Origin: Okapia johnstoni
Taxonomy: Eukaryota > Chordata > Mammalia > Artiodactyla > Giraffidae
Reading direction: 5' to 3'
Assembly (NCBI GenBank): GCA_024291935.2
Contig: CM044316.1
Span: 9,540,501 to 9,604,500, forward strand
DNA length: 64,000 bases
Shown: positions 1-18,214 of the stretch, piece after piece
Position numbering within the stretch: the first letter of the stretch is position 1
How the letters are laid out: every line of letters begins with the position of its first letter
Program-made: the position numbers and the translations under genes
The notes under the pieces: generated by a model
The model's database searches: none
What the model saw: only the letters and a program-made list of their open reading frames with translations
Told to the model about the DNA's origin: nothing

Positions 1-60
1 AAAGATGGGCAAACTGAAGCACAGTACAGTAGACTAACACCCATGTCACGCAGTTGATAA

Positions 61-7096
<7,036 letters not shown>

Positions 7097-7985
7097 GCCC
7101 GGGCGAGGTGGCGCCCGCCCGGCCCCCCCCCCACGCACCCCACGCACACGCCCCCCTCGGGGAGGAGCCGCACCGGCCGCGGGGCCACCTCGCTGCCACC
7201 TGCCCAGCACACGGGGGCGGGGAGGCCCGGGAGGGCCCAGGAGAGGACCAGCCGGACGACCCCGGACTCTGGAGGGAGTCCCCAGGGCCGGGACACACCA
7301 GGGTGTCCCGGAAAGACCCTCCTGGGCAGCGACGGCGCCCCCCACCCAGCCCCGATCCCCCCACGACGACGGCGGGGGGCCCTCGGAGGCAGACAAACCA
7401 CACAGCCAAGGGATTCGAATTAACTCAGCCATTTTTGGAGAACCTTGGGGAAAATGGAAATTTCAAAAAAAAAAAAAAAAACATTTTTAAAAGAAAAACG
7501 GGGAGAAAAAAAATTGCTTCTATTGATGAGTTTTATCATCTCAATTGAAATCTTTCCTTTCCCTGGTGAACGCGTGCTGGTGGCCCGTGTGTGTGGCTAG
7601 AAGCCGGAAGCGAAGAGGAAACCCAGCGTCCCACACAGACCTCCACCAGACACACTCATACCCCACACACGTTCTCAGACACACACAGGAGTGCTTGCTG
7701 GTTATACCAAACCCTACTATTACTGCCTGCAGAAATCAATTTAAAAAAAAATAAACAATTTTAAAAAGGACAAAAAAATTAACGATTGAGAAGAGAAGCA
7801 TTTTTTTCTGACATTTGGTCCTGCTTGAAATAACAAAAGAAAAAAGAAAAAAAAACACCACCACCGATTTCCTTTGCTTCTTTTTTCCTTTTTCCTACCT
7901 TGTTTGAAAACTGTGGGCTTGGGACTGTGAATTATTGCATGACATTCAAAAAGAAAAAAAAATAAAAAAAGTTGAATCAAAGGGC
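7097..7985 (+). other. CACNA1A: CACNA1A 3' UTR
   Basis: It follows the TAA at 7094-7096. The first part is very GC-rich, then A-rich from about 7460, with several A-runs. The stretch near 7860-7980 (ending ...AATAAAAAAAGTTGAATCA) resembles the 3' end I recall for the human transcript, so the mRNA probably ends near 7980. Confidence 0.8.
7961..7966 (+). terminator. CACNA1A: Poly(A) signal AATAAA of CACNA1A
   Basis: AATAAA lies 10-25 nt before the probable cleavage site. An earlier AATAAA-like site at about 7750 could be used alternatively. Confidence 0.7.
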
Positions 7986-8928
7986 TTCTGTATTAGAGTG
8001 GTCTTTATAGCTTCTGCAAAGTACTCCCCAGATCTCTTTGCAGGGACCTTGGTAGGAGGCACTTGGAAAGTGGTTAAGGATGAGAAAGCTGTAGCTCTCC
8101 AGCCAGGACTCTTGGCAAGAAAGTTAAAAGCCAGAGACACTGGCCGGGTCTTTACCCGGTTGTCCTGGATGGGGGACAAAAGGGCAGTAGAGCCCCACCA
8201 CCACCACCCCATGCCTCTACCCTCAGACCACCCCCACCACCACCTCCCCACGGCTCCACAGTCTGCTGGATAATATTCCTGCGTGATCCGGCCAGTGAGA
8301 CCCCAAGGAAAATGTGTGAGGGCTCAAATATTAGCAAAATTCCTATTGGAAATACCCTGTAGGAGGTACCTGGAAGCCTAGCTCAGGACCCCCGAGTCCA
8401 GTGGGAGGTGAGCCCCACTCGAGGCCTCTGGCACTCCCACCCCACTCACCGGCACCCAAGAAGCTGCTTCTGAAGGGCTCCACCCCAAGCTGTATGCCAT
8501 TTCACAGACTTTCCTGAGATGCCCCTGAATTACCGCAGCCATCGGAGAGTCCTAGAGGTCAAGGTTCAGAGCAGCCTGTAGGTAGCAGAAGAGGGTCATG
8601 GCCAGTTCAAGGTGAGGGCAGCATATCAGAGGTGGGAGTGCGGTTCTTAAGAAGGGACTGATAGCCTGTCCTCCGTCCACCCTCAGCCTATCCAGTGGGT
8701 CTGTCCATCAGCCCACAGTGCACCTGCTGGCACCCTCCTACTCTAGGCTTCTAGAAACTGGCCACATGATGAAGGTGGTAGAGCACCTTCCATCCCCAGG
8801 ATCTTACCTCCCTGCCTATTCTGTGAATGCTTTTGTGAATATAGTCGACAGCCAAAAACCATTGTTAATAAGATCAGGAGGTCAGAGAGCTATGTTGATT
8901 TAGGTGAGCAAAAGGCCAATTATACCCG
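7986..8928. other. Spacer after CACNA1A, nothing recognised
   Basis: Unique-looking sequence with a CCA/CCC-rich patch at 8190-8250. I see no gene, repeat family or RNA here. Confidence 0.5.
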
Positions 8929-8937
8929 TTGTTCAGG

Positions 8938-9436
8938 GGCTTCCCAGGTAGTTCAGTAATAAAGAATGCACCAGCCAAGGCAGGAGATGAAGGTTCAACC
9001 CCTGGATCAGGAATATCCCCTGGAGGAGGAAATGCTGCTACTGCTGCTGCTAAGTCACTTCAGTCGTGTCTGACTCTGTGCAACCCCATAGACGGCAGCC
9101 CACCAGGCTCCACCGTCCCTGGGATTCTCCAGGCAAGAACACTGGAGTGGGTTGCCATTTCCTTCTCCAATGCATGAAAGTGAAAGGTGAAAGTGAAGTC
9201 ACTCAGTTGTGTCCAATTCAGCGACCCTGTGGACTGTAGCCTACCAGGCTCCTCCGTCCATGGGATTTTCCAGGCAAGAGTACTGGAGTGGGGTGCCATT
9301 GCCTTCTCCAGGAGGAGGAAATGGCAACCCAGTATTCTTGCCTAGAAAATCCCATAGACAGAGGAGTCTGGTGGACTACAGTCCACGGGGTCGCGAAACA
9401 GTCAGAAATGACGTAGTGACTGAGCACACACATCCC
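8938..9436 (-). repeat. Bov-tA SINE carrying a nested BOV-A2 SINE
   Basis: The outer element starts GGCTTCCCAGGTAGTTCAG and ends near 9436, with TTGTTCAGG at 8929-8937 repeated at 9437-9445 as target-site duplication. It is split by the BOV-A2 element at 9035-9310. Confidence 0.88.
9035..9310 (+). repeat. BOV-A2 SINE nested in Bov-tA
   Basis: A dimeric element with two 'gactctgtgcaaccccatag / gaccctgtggactgtagcc' units. GGAGGAGGAAATG occurs at both 9022-9034 and 9311-9323, a 13-bp duplication of the host SINE, which fixes the boundaries. Confidence 0.9.
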
Positions 9437-9659
9437 TTGTTCAGGTTGACATGAAAGGCCTTTGGTCTGAAAATGCCACTCCTGGTTCTCCCAAGAAAGG
9501 ACTTCAGAGAATCATGCAGAATGTGCAGATAAGGAGAGGTAGATGGTCTTCAAGGAACAAGGGGGTACCAGATAAAGGAGAATCAGAGGCCAAGAAGGGG
9601 GACACTAACCAAAGACATCTACCACACCTCAACTTTGGGGTCAGTCATTTGACCCTGAG

Positions 9660-9790
9660 GGGCTTAGCTCAGCCCCAGCCTCACTGACTGTGTGACCTAA
9701 GGAAAATCACTTTACCTCTCTGTACCTCTATTTTCCCATCTGTAAAAGGGAAACAGTAACAGAGCTGTTCATGAAGATTAAATGCATTAT
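9660..9790 (-). repeat. MIR fragment (antisense)
   Basis: The pattern 'actgtgtgacctaaggaaaatcacttta...tttcccatctgtaaaa...' follows the MIR core in antisense. Confidence 0.6.
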
Positions 9791-9796
9791 TCTACA

Positions 9797-9985
9797 TCAG
9801 TCTAGCAAACTTTCTCTTAAAGGATCAAAGAGTAAATATTTTCAGCTTTGTAGCCCAGATGGTCTCTCTCTCAACTCTTCAGCTCCGTCATTACACCAGG
9901 AAAGCAGCCTTATGTAAAGGAGTGGGTGTGACTACGTTCCAATAAAACTATTTATAAAAACAGGCAGAGGTCTGGATTGGACCAC
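9797..9985 (+). repeat. hAT-Charlie-type DNA transposon fossil
   Basis: It contains 'agtaaatattttcagctttgtag' and 'ttccaataaaactatttataaaaacaggc', a pattern shared with a second copy at 22078-22240. I could not name the subfamily with certainty. Confidence 0.55.
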
Positions 9986-10052
9986 TCTTCTACATCCACA
10001 GTTTTCAAACATTTTGGTCTCAGTACCCCTTTCCATTCTTTAAAATATATAC

Positions 10053-10165
10053 TTGAGGGAACTTCCCTGGTGGTCGAGTGGTTAAGATTCCAAGCTTCCA
10101 ATGCAGGGGCCATAGAACAGTTCAGGGAACTAAGATCCCACATGCCACAACACGAAAAGAAAAAA
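10053..10165 (+). repeat. CHR-type SINE
   Basis: Begins GGAACTTCCCTGGTGGTCGAG and ends CCACATGCCACAACACG plus an A-rich tail that runs into the TG microsatellite. Confidence 0.8.
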
Positions 10166-10166
10166 A

Positions 10167-10167
<1 letters not shown>

Positions 10168-10217
<50 letters not shown>

Positions 10218-10290
10218 AAATGTTCAGCATGGCCAAAAAAAATATATATATATATATATATAATGTGTATATATATATATACATATACAT
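10168..10290. repeat. (TG)n followed by (TA)n microsatellite
   Basis: About 23 TG units at 10168-10214, then alternating TA tracts at about 10242-10285. This is probably the grown tail of the CHR SINE just before it. Confidence 0.92.
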
Positions 10291-10686
10291 ATACATCTGC
10301 TTATATGGGTTATAGCTACTGATATTTGCCATTTGTAGATTAAAACCAAAAAAAAAAAACCTGCTAATTTTAAAAACTGTATGTTAGTTTTAAAATCACA
10401 ATCCATCTACTCATGATAACAAATAATTTTTAATGAAAAATAACAAAACAAAAATATTCCATAAAAAGAGAGACATTGTTTTCCAATTTTGCATCTCTTC
10501 CATGTCCAGTGAACAGAAGACAGCTGGATTCTCACATCTGATTCTGCATCCCACCTGTTGCAACAGCGAATCTCCCCTGGAAACTCCACCATACACACGT
10601 GAGAGAATAAAAGTGACAGAGGCAAAGGACATCTTAACATTAATATTAAAAATAGTTCAAAGAAAAAATATTTTTAAATAGTTCAG

Positions 10687-10797
10687 GGACTTCCCCGGTG
10701 GTCCAGTGGTTAAGATGCTCTACTTCCGATGCAGGGGGCATAGCTTCTATCCCTGGTCAAGGAACTAAGATCCCACAGGCTGTGCGGCTAAAAATAA
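10687..10797 (+). repeat. CHR-type SINE
   Basis: GGACTTCCCCGGTGGTCCAG start, 'ctatccctggtcaaggaactaagatccc' body and an A/T-rich tail. Confidence 0.8.
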
Positions 10798-11162
10798 TGT
10801 TTTAAAGTAGTATCAAATATTTATTTAAAAAATAAAACAGTTCAGTCTGATGGACCCCCCTGGAAGGGTCTCAGTGACCCCCAAGTTTCTGAACCCCTCT
10901 GAGAACTGCTGTTCTCAGAACAAAGGGTATCTGGCCCATGGTAAGTGATTTTTTACTATGGCTGTTATTACCATAGCATCAAAACAGAGAGTTCCCAAAG
11001 GACTTGCTCCAGACCCCAGGCCTTCAGGTTACCTCGGGTAGAGGAAGCTGAGGGACTACTAATGGCAGGGTGGGCTGAGCTCCCTCTATAATAATAGCAC
11101 CTAAGAAGAGAACAGGGGAATAAGAAACTAAAGAGGTTTTGTTGTTGTTGTTATTATTATTA

Positions 11163-11945
11163 AGTATAGTTGATACCACTCTAATGGCAGAAAGCAAAGA
11201 GGAAGTGAAGAAGCTCTTGATGAGGGTGAAGGAGGAGAGTGAAAGAGCCGGCTTAAAATTCAATATTAAAAATACTAAGATCATTGGATCTGGCCCCATT
11301 ACTTCATGGCAAATAGAGAGGGAAAAGGTGGCAGTAATGACAGATTTCCTCTTCTTGGGCTGTAAAATCACTGCGGATGGTGACTGCAGCCATGAAATCA
11401 GATGTTTGCTTCTTGGCAGGAAAGCTATGACAAACCTAGACAGTGTGCTGAAAAGCAGAGACATTACTCTGCCAACAAAGGTCTGTATAGTCAAGGCTAT
11501 GGTCTTCCCAGTGGTCACGTACGGTTGTCAGAGCTAGACCGTAAAAAAGGCAGAGCGCCAAAGAATTGATGCCTTCAAACTATGGTCCTGGAGAAGACTC
11601 CTGAGAGTCCCTCAGACAGCAAGGAGATCAAACCAGTCAATCTTAAGGGAAATTAACCCTGAATACTCATTGGAAGGACTGATGCTTAAGTTGAAACACC
11701 AGTATTTTGGTCATCTGATGAAAACAGTTGATTCATTGGAAAAGTCCCTGATGCTGGGAAAGATTGAAGGCAGGAGGAGAAGAGGGCATCAGAGGATGAG
11801 AATGAGATGGCTGGATGGCATCACAAATGCAACGGACATGAACTTGGGCAAATTTCAGGAGATGGTGAAGGACAGAGAGTCCTGGCATGCTGCCGTCCAT
11901 GGGGTCGCAAAGAGTCAGACATGAGTGGACGATTGAACTACAACA
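11163..11945 (+). repeat. BovB (RTE) LINE, 3' part
   Basis: The open stretch 11139-11537 encodes a degraded C-terminal part of BovB ORF2 (for example MAESKEEVKKLLMRVKEESE). The DNA then follows the BovB 3' end ('tggaaaagtccctgatgctgggaaagattgaaggcagg'). It is 5'-truncated and has in-frame stops after 11537, so it is not an active element. Confidence 0.85.
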
Positions 11946-12645
11946 TAGTTGATTTACAATGTTGTGTTTGTTTCAAGTGTACAGCAAAGTGAATCAGTCA
12001 TATATATACACTCAGGAGAGTTGTTTTTTTGGTTTTGGTTTTTTTGGCCATGCCACACAGCATGCAGTGTCCTAGTTCCCCGACCAGGAATCAAGTCAAC
12101 CTAGAGATTGTCATCCTGAGTGAAGTCAGACAGAGAAAGACAAATACATGATATTGCTTATATGTGGAATCTTAAAAAAAAAAAATGGTGCAAATGAAGC
12201 TATTTACAAAACATAAATTGAGTCACAGATGTACAAAACAAATTTATTAGATTTCCTCAGTAGTCCAGTGGTTAAGCTTCTGCACTTCCACTGCAGGAGG
12301 CATGGATTCAATCCCTGGTCAGGGAACTAAGATCCTGCATGCCACCCAGCATGGCCAGAAAACAAAGAAAAGAAACCAAACTTTCGGTTTACAAAGGGAA
12401 AGGGGGAAAGAGGGAGAGGGATAAATTTCGAGATTGGGGTTGACATATACATTACTATCTAGTTTACAATAGATAACTAATAAAAATCTATTGCATAGCA
12501 CAGGGAACTCTGTAGTAACCTATATGGGAATAGCAGTTAGAGAAGAGTGGATAAATGGATAGGTATAACTGATTCACTTTGCTATATACAGCAGAAATGA
12601 ACACAACATTGTAAATCAACTATACTCCAAAAAATTAATTTTAAA
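11946..12645 (+). repeat. Fragmented L1 LINE tail pieces with CHR insertions
   Basis: 11946-12010 reads as an antisense L1 3' end. 12100-12240 ('gagtgaagtcagacagagaaagacaaatacatgata') and 12390-12645 ('catagcacagggaactctgtagtaacc...aacacaacattgtaaatcaactata') read sense. An antisense CHR fragment lies at about 12022-12098 and a sense CHR at 12243-12376. Confidence 0.7.
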
Positions 12646-12654
12646 AAGTAGAGG

Positions 12655-12965
12655 CTGGACCTCCCAGGTAACTCATTGGTAAAGAATCTACCTGCCAATG
12701 CTGGAGACACTGTTTCAATCCCTGGTCCAGGAAGATCCCACATGCCATGGAGCAACTAAGCCCGTGAGCCACAACTACTGAGCCTGTGCTCTAGACCCCA
12801 GAAGCCTCAACTGCTGGAGCTAGCACACTCTGGAGCCCGTGCTCAGCAACAAGAGAAGCCATCGCAATGAGAAGCCCACACACTACAACTAGAGAGTGGC
12901 CTCCACTCGCTGCAACTAGAGAAAAACTGCCAACCTAGCACAGCCAAAAATAAATAATTTTTTTA
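12655..12965 (+). repeat. Full-length CHR-2-type SINE
   Basis: A long form with 'gagcaactaagcccgtgagccacaactactgagcc...gagaagccatcgcaatgagaagcccac...aaataaataa', characteristic of the extended CHR subfamily. Confidence 0.85.
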
Positions 12966-13827
12966 AAAAACTTGTCTAAGAAAAAAGAAAAAGAGGGGGT
13001 TGCTGCTGGCTGGAGTCGAGTCTACAGAAGGACTCTACTAGAATGGACACAGAACTAGCATCATTCCCGCCTGCTCTCGATCTGCTAAACATGACACCCA
13101 CTTTTCACTGGACCTCTGGTCTCTGCCCAGAATGGTGGCCCATGCCCTTTGCAATTCCCCATTAAGCCCCCTCCCAACCTAGGACCCTGCAAGCTGCTCA
13201 GAGATGGACCTTCCTCCCCATCTCCCTCACAGTTCCACCCAGACCCAGCCACTTCCCACCACTTTCGCCCTCACCCACCCTGCTCCAGCTCTTAAACAGG
13301 AGAAAGGCTTCACCATCCAGGCAGTATCTTCCAAGACTCCATTTGCTCAATAGGAAATCTGGAGATATATACAGCTAGCCGTGAACCTGTGATGTTTACC
13401 TCTGAAGAGGGTGGGGAAGGCCGGCAATGGACGGGGTTGTAGACTTTGGTGTTGCACTGAAATAATTTCACAAATACACATGCTCACTTTTGTAATCAGG
13501 AAACAGTTTTTAAAGGCATCCAGATGCCTTATTATGCAAAAAGGGCTTTCTCGATCTCCAGATCGCCCAGGCCTATCAAGGACCACATGATAATAACCAA
13601 TCCCGTGGACAACCAAATGAGACTCAGTGCCTCCCCAAAACCAAGGCCTGGGTTTTGTTCAAGGACTCGTGCCCAGCTCCAGGGCCGCGGGAGGGCCCAG
13701 AGGGCGTTGGTTGAGCTGAGAGGTTGCAGAGGCTGTATCGGTCCAGGTGCACCAGGCAGGCAGCGCCACCTAGAGGCCAGATAGTGAATGGCCGAGCGCG
13801 TGATTGCTGTGTAACCAACCGGTTTTA
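12966..13827. other. Unique spacer with a CTCF-like site
   Basis: No repeat or gene recognised. GC content rises at about 13650-13800 around the candidate CTCF motif at 13763-13776. Confidence 0.5.
13763..13776 (-). promoter_or_regulatory. Candidate CTCF-binding motif
   Basis: GCGCCACCTAGAGG matches the reverse-complement CTCF core GCGCCMYCTRSTGG at 13 of 14 positions. It lies outside recognised repeats. Occupancy is inference. Confidence 0.45.
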
Positions 13828-14480
13828 CAGTCAAAGCTATGGTTTTTCCAGTAGTTAGGTACGATGTGAGAGTTGGACCATAAAGAAAGCTGAGCGCGGA
13901 AGAATTGATGCTTTCGAACTGTGGTGCTGGAGAAGACTCTTGAGAGTCCCTTGGACAGCAAGGAGATCAAACCAGTCAATCCTAAAGGAAATCAACCCCG
14001 AATATTCATTGGAAGGGCTGATGCTGAAGCTGAAGCTCCAATACTTAAGCCACCTGATGTGAAGAACTGACTCTTTGGAAAAGACTCTGATGCTGGGAAA
14101 GGTCGAGGGCAAGAAAAGGGGGCAACAGAGGATGAGATGGTTCGATAGCATCACTGACTCAATGAACATGTGTGTGTGTGTTAGTCAGTTAGTCATATCC
14201 AACTCTTTGTGACCCCATGGACTATAGCTCACCAGGCTCCTCTGACCATGGAATGTTCCAGGCAAGAATACTAGAGTGGGTTGCCATTTCCTTCTCCAGG
14301 GGATCTTCCCAACCCAGGGATTGAACCCAGGTCTCCTGCATTGCAGGCAGACTCTACCGACTGAGCCACCAGAGAAGACCATGAATATGAGTTTGAGCAA
14401 ACTCGGAGATAGTGAAGGACAGGGAAGCCTGGCATGCTGCAGTCGGTGAGTTCACAAAGAGTCAGATGAGACTTGGCAGC
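13828..14480 (+). repeat. BovB LINE 3' fragment interrupted by a Bov-tA SINE
   Basis: The BovB 3' end ('ctgagcgcggaagaattgatgctttcgaactg ... aactgaacaacagcc') is split at about 14170 by a SINE, and BovB resumes at 14384 with 'agtttgagcaaactcgg'. ATGAACATG before the SINE and ATGAATATG after it form a slightly diverged duplication. Confidence 0.85.
14171..14380 (+). repeat. Bov-tA SINE inside BovB
   Basis: 'ttagtcatatccaactctttgtgaccccatgg ... gactgagccaccag' is the canonical Bov-tA body in + orientation. Confidence 0.88.
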
Positions 14481-14928
14481 TGAACAACAGCCACAGGGAT
14501 CATGAGGGTGGAGCCAGAAGAGAGGGCGTGAGACCACCCCTACCACCTGCTCCAAGGTCAGAAGCAGGACAGCAGGACAGCAGGACAGCAGGCAAGTAAA
14601 TCCCTGGATGATCTATGGAAAGAACTTTCTAACAACTCCTCAGAACAGAGCAGCTGGTTCAGGGAGGCCCACCATTCAAGCCTGCAGAGGCTGGTTGAAG
14701 CTGGACGTGCTGTGAGCCTCTAAGTTTCTGCCTCCACTTTTCTGAAGAAGAGCACATTGGAGAGGGATGCCAGCAGAGAGGCTCTGGGGAGCATTGTGAG
14801 AGGAGGGGCTGGATAAGAGGAGATGCGGGAGGCATTTTCAGATCAAAAACTAAGAGTCAGAAAGTTTTGATATTTTGTCAGAGCTCACATGGAAGGGGAA
14901 AAGGGTAGACCTTAAATCCAATGCAGCT

Positions 14929-15018
14929 GGGTTCCCTCCAGTCAGCCTTGTTGCCTTCTGCAGGGTAAGGACAGGGTTCCCTCCAGTCAGCCTTGTTGCC
15001 TTCTGCAGGGTAAGGACA
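14929..15018. repeat. Perfect 45-bp tandem duplication
   Basis: The unit starting GGGTTCCCTCCAGTCAGCC at 14929-14973 is repeated base for base at 14974-15018. It does not match a known interspersed repeat. Confidence 0.93.
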
Positions 15019-15151
15019 TGACGCTCCTGGCTGGAACTGAGCTACTCCCTCCCCGACCCGCCCCCACCATCTCCTCCGACGCCCCCCCCCCCACCATCTC
15101 CTCCGTGCTGTGCCCCCTTTTCTGGTTCTTCTCTTATCTCATCTTAAACTC

Positions 15152-15380
15152 GGGCTTCCCCCGTGGCTCGGTGGTAAAGAATCCACCTGCAATGCCAGAG
15201 ACACAGGAAATGTTGGTTCAATCACTGGGTCAGGAAGATCTCCTGGAGAAGGAAATGGCAACCCACTCCAGTATCCTTGCCTGAAAAATCCCACGGACAG
15301 AGGAGCCTGAAGGCCTACAGGCCATGGAGTTGCAAAGAGTCAGATAGGACTGAAGCAACTGAGCACACACACACACATCC
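15152..15380 (-). repeat. Bov-tA SINE with CA tail
   Basis: 'ggcttcccccgtggctcggtggtaaagaatccacctgcaatgcc ... agtcagataggactgaagcaactgagcacacacac' is the Bov-tA body in the opposite orientation. Confidence 0.87.
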
Positions 15381-15859
15381 TAAACCACTCCTAGATGACA
15401 CCTCCTTACCCACCAGGACTGCTGGGGGTGCAAACCACCAATCGACAGGAACAGTCTGCAGGTCTTTGGAACGTCAGGTGGTCAAAAGTTGGAGGTGGTT
15501 CCGAGTACTGCACTGAAGTATTTTCTCCAATCCTCTGGCCAGCCAGCAAGGTCATATTCCCTCACTATCTGAAAAATGCATCACAACTCCCCTGGTGGAC
15601 AGTGAGGGACAGCCATAGCGCCCCTCCCCTCCTCCTCAGCCCCCAGGGCTGCAGCTCCTTCCTGCCCTGCTCTGGGTCAGCAGTGGTCCAGGGGTTTTCA
15701 CCTGCCGTGCAGAGGATATAGATGTTATTTGACTCCTCTGGAGGCACAGTGATTTAGACCAGCCAAGCCCAACGGCAACTTGAAGTGAGTCACATTTGAG
15801 TTTTCTAGTCACCACATTAAAAAAAGTCAAAAAAGGAACAGGTAAAGTATTTTTTAGTT

Positions 15860-16682
15860 TTGTTGTATTTTTTTTAACTGTGGTGAAATTCACATAAAAT
15901 TAATCATTTGTGGTGTACAATTCATTTAGTACCTTCACAATGTTGTGCAACTACCGTGCCTGTGTGCTTAGTCGCTTCAGTCATGTCCGACTCTTTGTAA
16001 CCCCATGGACTGCAGCCCTCCAAGCTCCTCTGTCCATGGGACTTCCCAGGCAAGAATACTGGAGTGGGTTGCCATGCCCTCCTCCAGGGATCTTCCCAAC
16101 CTAGGGATCAAACCCAGGTCTCCTGCAGCTCCTGCATCGCAGGCAGGCAGGTTCTTTACCACTAATACCACCTGGGAAGCCTGGGCAACTACCACCTCAA
16201 GATAATTTCAAAATATTTTATCATAACTCCAAGATAAACCCCATCCCCATTAACAGTCATTCTCCATTTCTCCCTCTCTCAGCCTCTGGTCACCACGAAT
16301 CTACTTTCTGTTTCTGCGGATTTGTCTCTTCTGGACATTTCATATAAACGGGATCACACAATAGGTGACCTAGTCTGTCTTCTTTCACTCAGCATGTTTT
16401 CAAGGGTCATCCATGTTGTAGCATGTGTCACAAGTCCATTCCTTTTAATGGCTGAATACTAGTCCATTGTGTGGATGGACCACCTTTTGTCCGTCCATTC
16501 ATCCGTTGATGGACATGTAGCTTGTTTCTACTTTTTGATGATTGTCAGTGGTGCTACGCTATACTTGTACATACAAGCTTTTGTTTTTACACCTGTTTTC
16601 AATTCTTGGGGGCATATACCCAGGGGTGGAATTTCTGGGTCTTACGAAAACTCTACGTTTGGCTTCTTGAGGAAAGGAAATT
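15860..16682 (-). repeat. Old L1 fragment (antisense) interrupted by Bov-tA
   Basis: 'gtggtgaaattcacataaaattaatcatttgtggtgtacaattc' and 'catttcatataaacgggatcacacaatagg ... ccattcatccgttgatggacatgtagcttgtttc' are typical antisense L1 sequence. The Bov-tA at about 15957-16183 is flanked by GCAACTACC repeats. Confidence 0.75.
15957..16183 (+). repeat. Bov-tA SINE inside L1
   Basis: 'gtgcctgtgtgcttagtcgcttcagtcatgtccgactctttg ... taccacctgggaagcc'; short direct repeats GCAACTACC lie on both sides. Confidence 0.88.
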
Positions 16683-16876
16683 TTTTTCATATTTATTTAT
16701 TTGTTTGGCTGTGTTAGGTCTTAGTTGCAGCATTCAGGATCTTTGATCTTCGTTGCGGCATGTGGGATCTTTAGTTGCAGCAGGTGAGATCTAGTTCCCT
16801 GACCCGGGATCAAACCCAGGCCCCCTGCATTGCGAGCACAGAGTCTTAGCCACTGGAACACCAGGGAAGTCCCAAA
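16683..16876 (-). repeat. CHR-type SINE (antisense)
   Basis: 'tttatttgtttggctgtgttaggtcttagttgcagc ... ccactggaacaccagggaagtccc' is the complement of the CHR body. Confidence 0.82.
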
Positions 16877-17282
16877 GGGGGATTATTTTGAAAGATATAT
16901 TTAATAGTGCAACATAGCCAAAATATAATCATTTCAACATGTAATAGATATGATTCTCATAGTAATCTTTCACGATCATTTTTTGTACTGAGTTTTTGAA
17001 ACCCAGTGGATGGTTTACACTCAGATCACATCTCTGTTCAGATCAGCACCTTTTAAGCACTTGATAGCCATGTGGGGCTCATGACAACTGTCCTAGAGAG
17101 CACTGGTCTACCTCACACTCCTGGCATCATTCTCCAGCTATGTTGTTCCTGGGGGTCACCCCCATCACTGCCCACTAGTGTCCGGATGCAAGGCCCCACT
17201 CATCTGTGGGCCTCAGCACTGGGGTGAGTGGGTGACACCTACACAGTCAGGGTGGACAATCCCTGCTCTGCCACATACACAT

Positions 17283-18000
17283 ATACATCCTGCTATGGTC
17301 TGGACTTTTGTGCCCCCACAAATTCACATGCTGAAGCCCTAACCTTCAGTGTGATGGTATTAGGAGGTGAGGTTTTTGGGGTGATCCGGTCATGAGGGTG
17401 GAGTCCTCATGAATGGTATTGTTGTTGTTTAGTCGATCAGTCGTGTCCAACTCTTTGTGACCCCATTGACTGTAGCCCTCTAGGCTCCTCTGTCCGTGGG
17501 ATTCTCCAGGCAAGAATACTGGAGTGGGTTGCTGTTTCTTCCTCCAGGGGGTTTTCTCCACCCAGGGATCGAACTCACGTCTCCTGCTTTGGCAGGCAGA
17601 TTCTTTACCGCTGAGTCACAAGGGAAGCCCATACGAATGGTATTAGTGCCCTTATAAAAGGAATCCTGGTGGTTAAGACTCTGAGATCTCACTGCCAAGG
17701 GCCCAAGTTCAATCCCTGGTCCAGGAACTTAGATCCCACAAATCTCAAGATGTGTCTAAATAAATAATTTTTTAAATACCTTTTACAAACGGAACACCAG
17801 AGCACTGGCTTGTTCTTTCTGCCATGTGAGGACTCAGTGAAAAGACACCATGACTCAGTGAGCCACACAGCCCTCACTGGGTACCAGACCTGCTGGCACC
17901 TTGATCTTGGACAATCCAGCCTCCACAATGTGAGGAATAAATGTCTGGTGTTTATAAGCCTTCAGTCTATGGTATTCTGTTATAACAACCCAAACAAAGA
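17283..18000 (+). repeat. MLT1-type (ERVL-MaLR) LTR, with nested Bov-tA and CHR
   Basis: 'tgctatggtctggacttttgtgcccccacaaattcacatgctgaagccc ... agtgcccttataaaagg ... ccatgtgaggactcagtg ... ttcagtctatggtattctgttat' follows an MLT1 LTR. Bov-tA at 17422-17632 and CHR at about 17655-17770 interrupt it. The direct repeat GAATGGTATT flanks the Bov-tA. It is a non-coding remnant. Confidence 0.7.
17422..17632 (+). repeat. Bov-tA SINE inside the MLT1 LTR
   Basis: 'gttgttgtttagtcgatcagtcgtgtccaactc ... gctgagtcacaagggaagccc'; flanked by GAATGGTATT on both sides. Confidence 0.88.
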
Positions 18001-18214
18001 TACATTCCCCATCCTGAATGGACTCGGCCTTCTAATCAATAAAATAGGAGCGTGGTAAGGAGAACAGTGTGTTCAGGCCCCCGGGAGCTGCCTGGCACAT
18101 GTGCATATGGTCCCAACCACGGCAGCACATGGTGATGCTGTAAAAGCAAGAAAAGATTACCGTGTGTCCTCAGGAGGATGTGGATGTCTCAGGAATCCTG
18201 CAGAAATTATGCAG

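Noticed and set aside
8938..9436. Possible tRNA genes in the SINE heads
   Set aside because: Bov-tA and CHR heads derive from tRNA and keep box-like pieces, but no intact cloverleaf is present and flanks show retroposition.
11139..11537. 132-codon + strand ORF as a host gene
   Set aside because: Degraded BovB ORF2 C-terminus.
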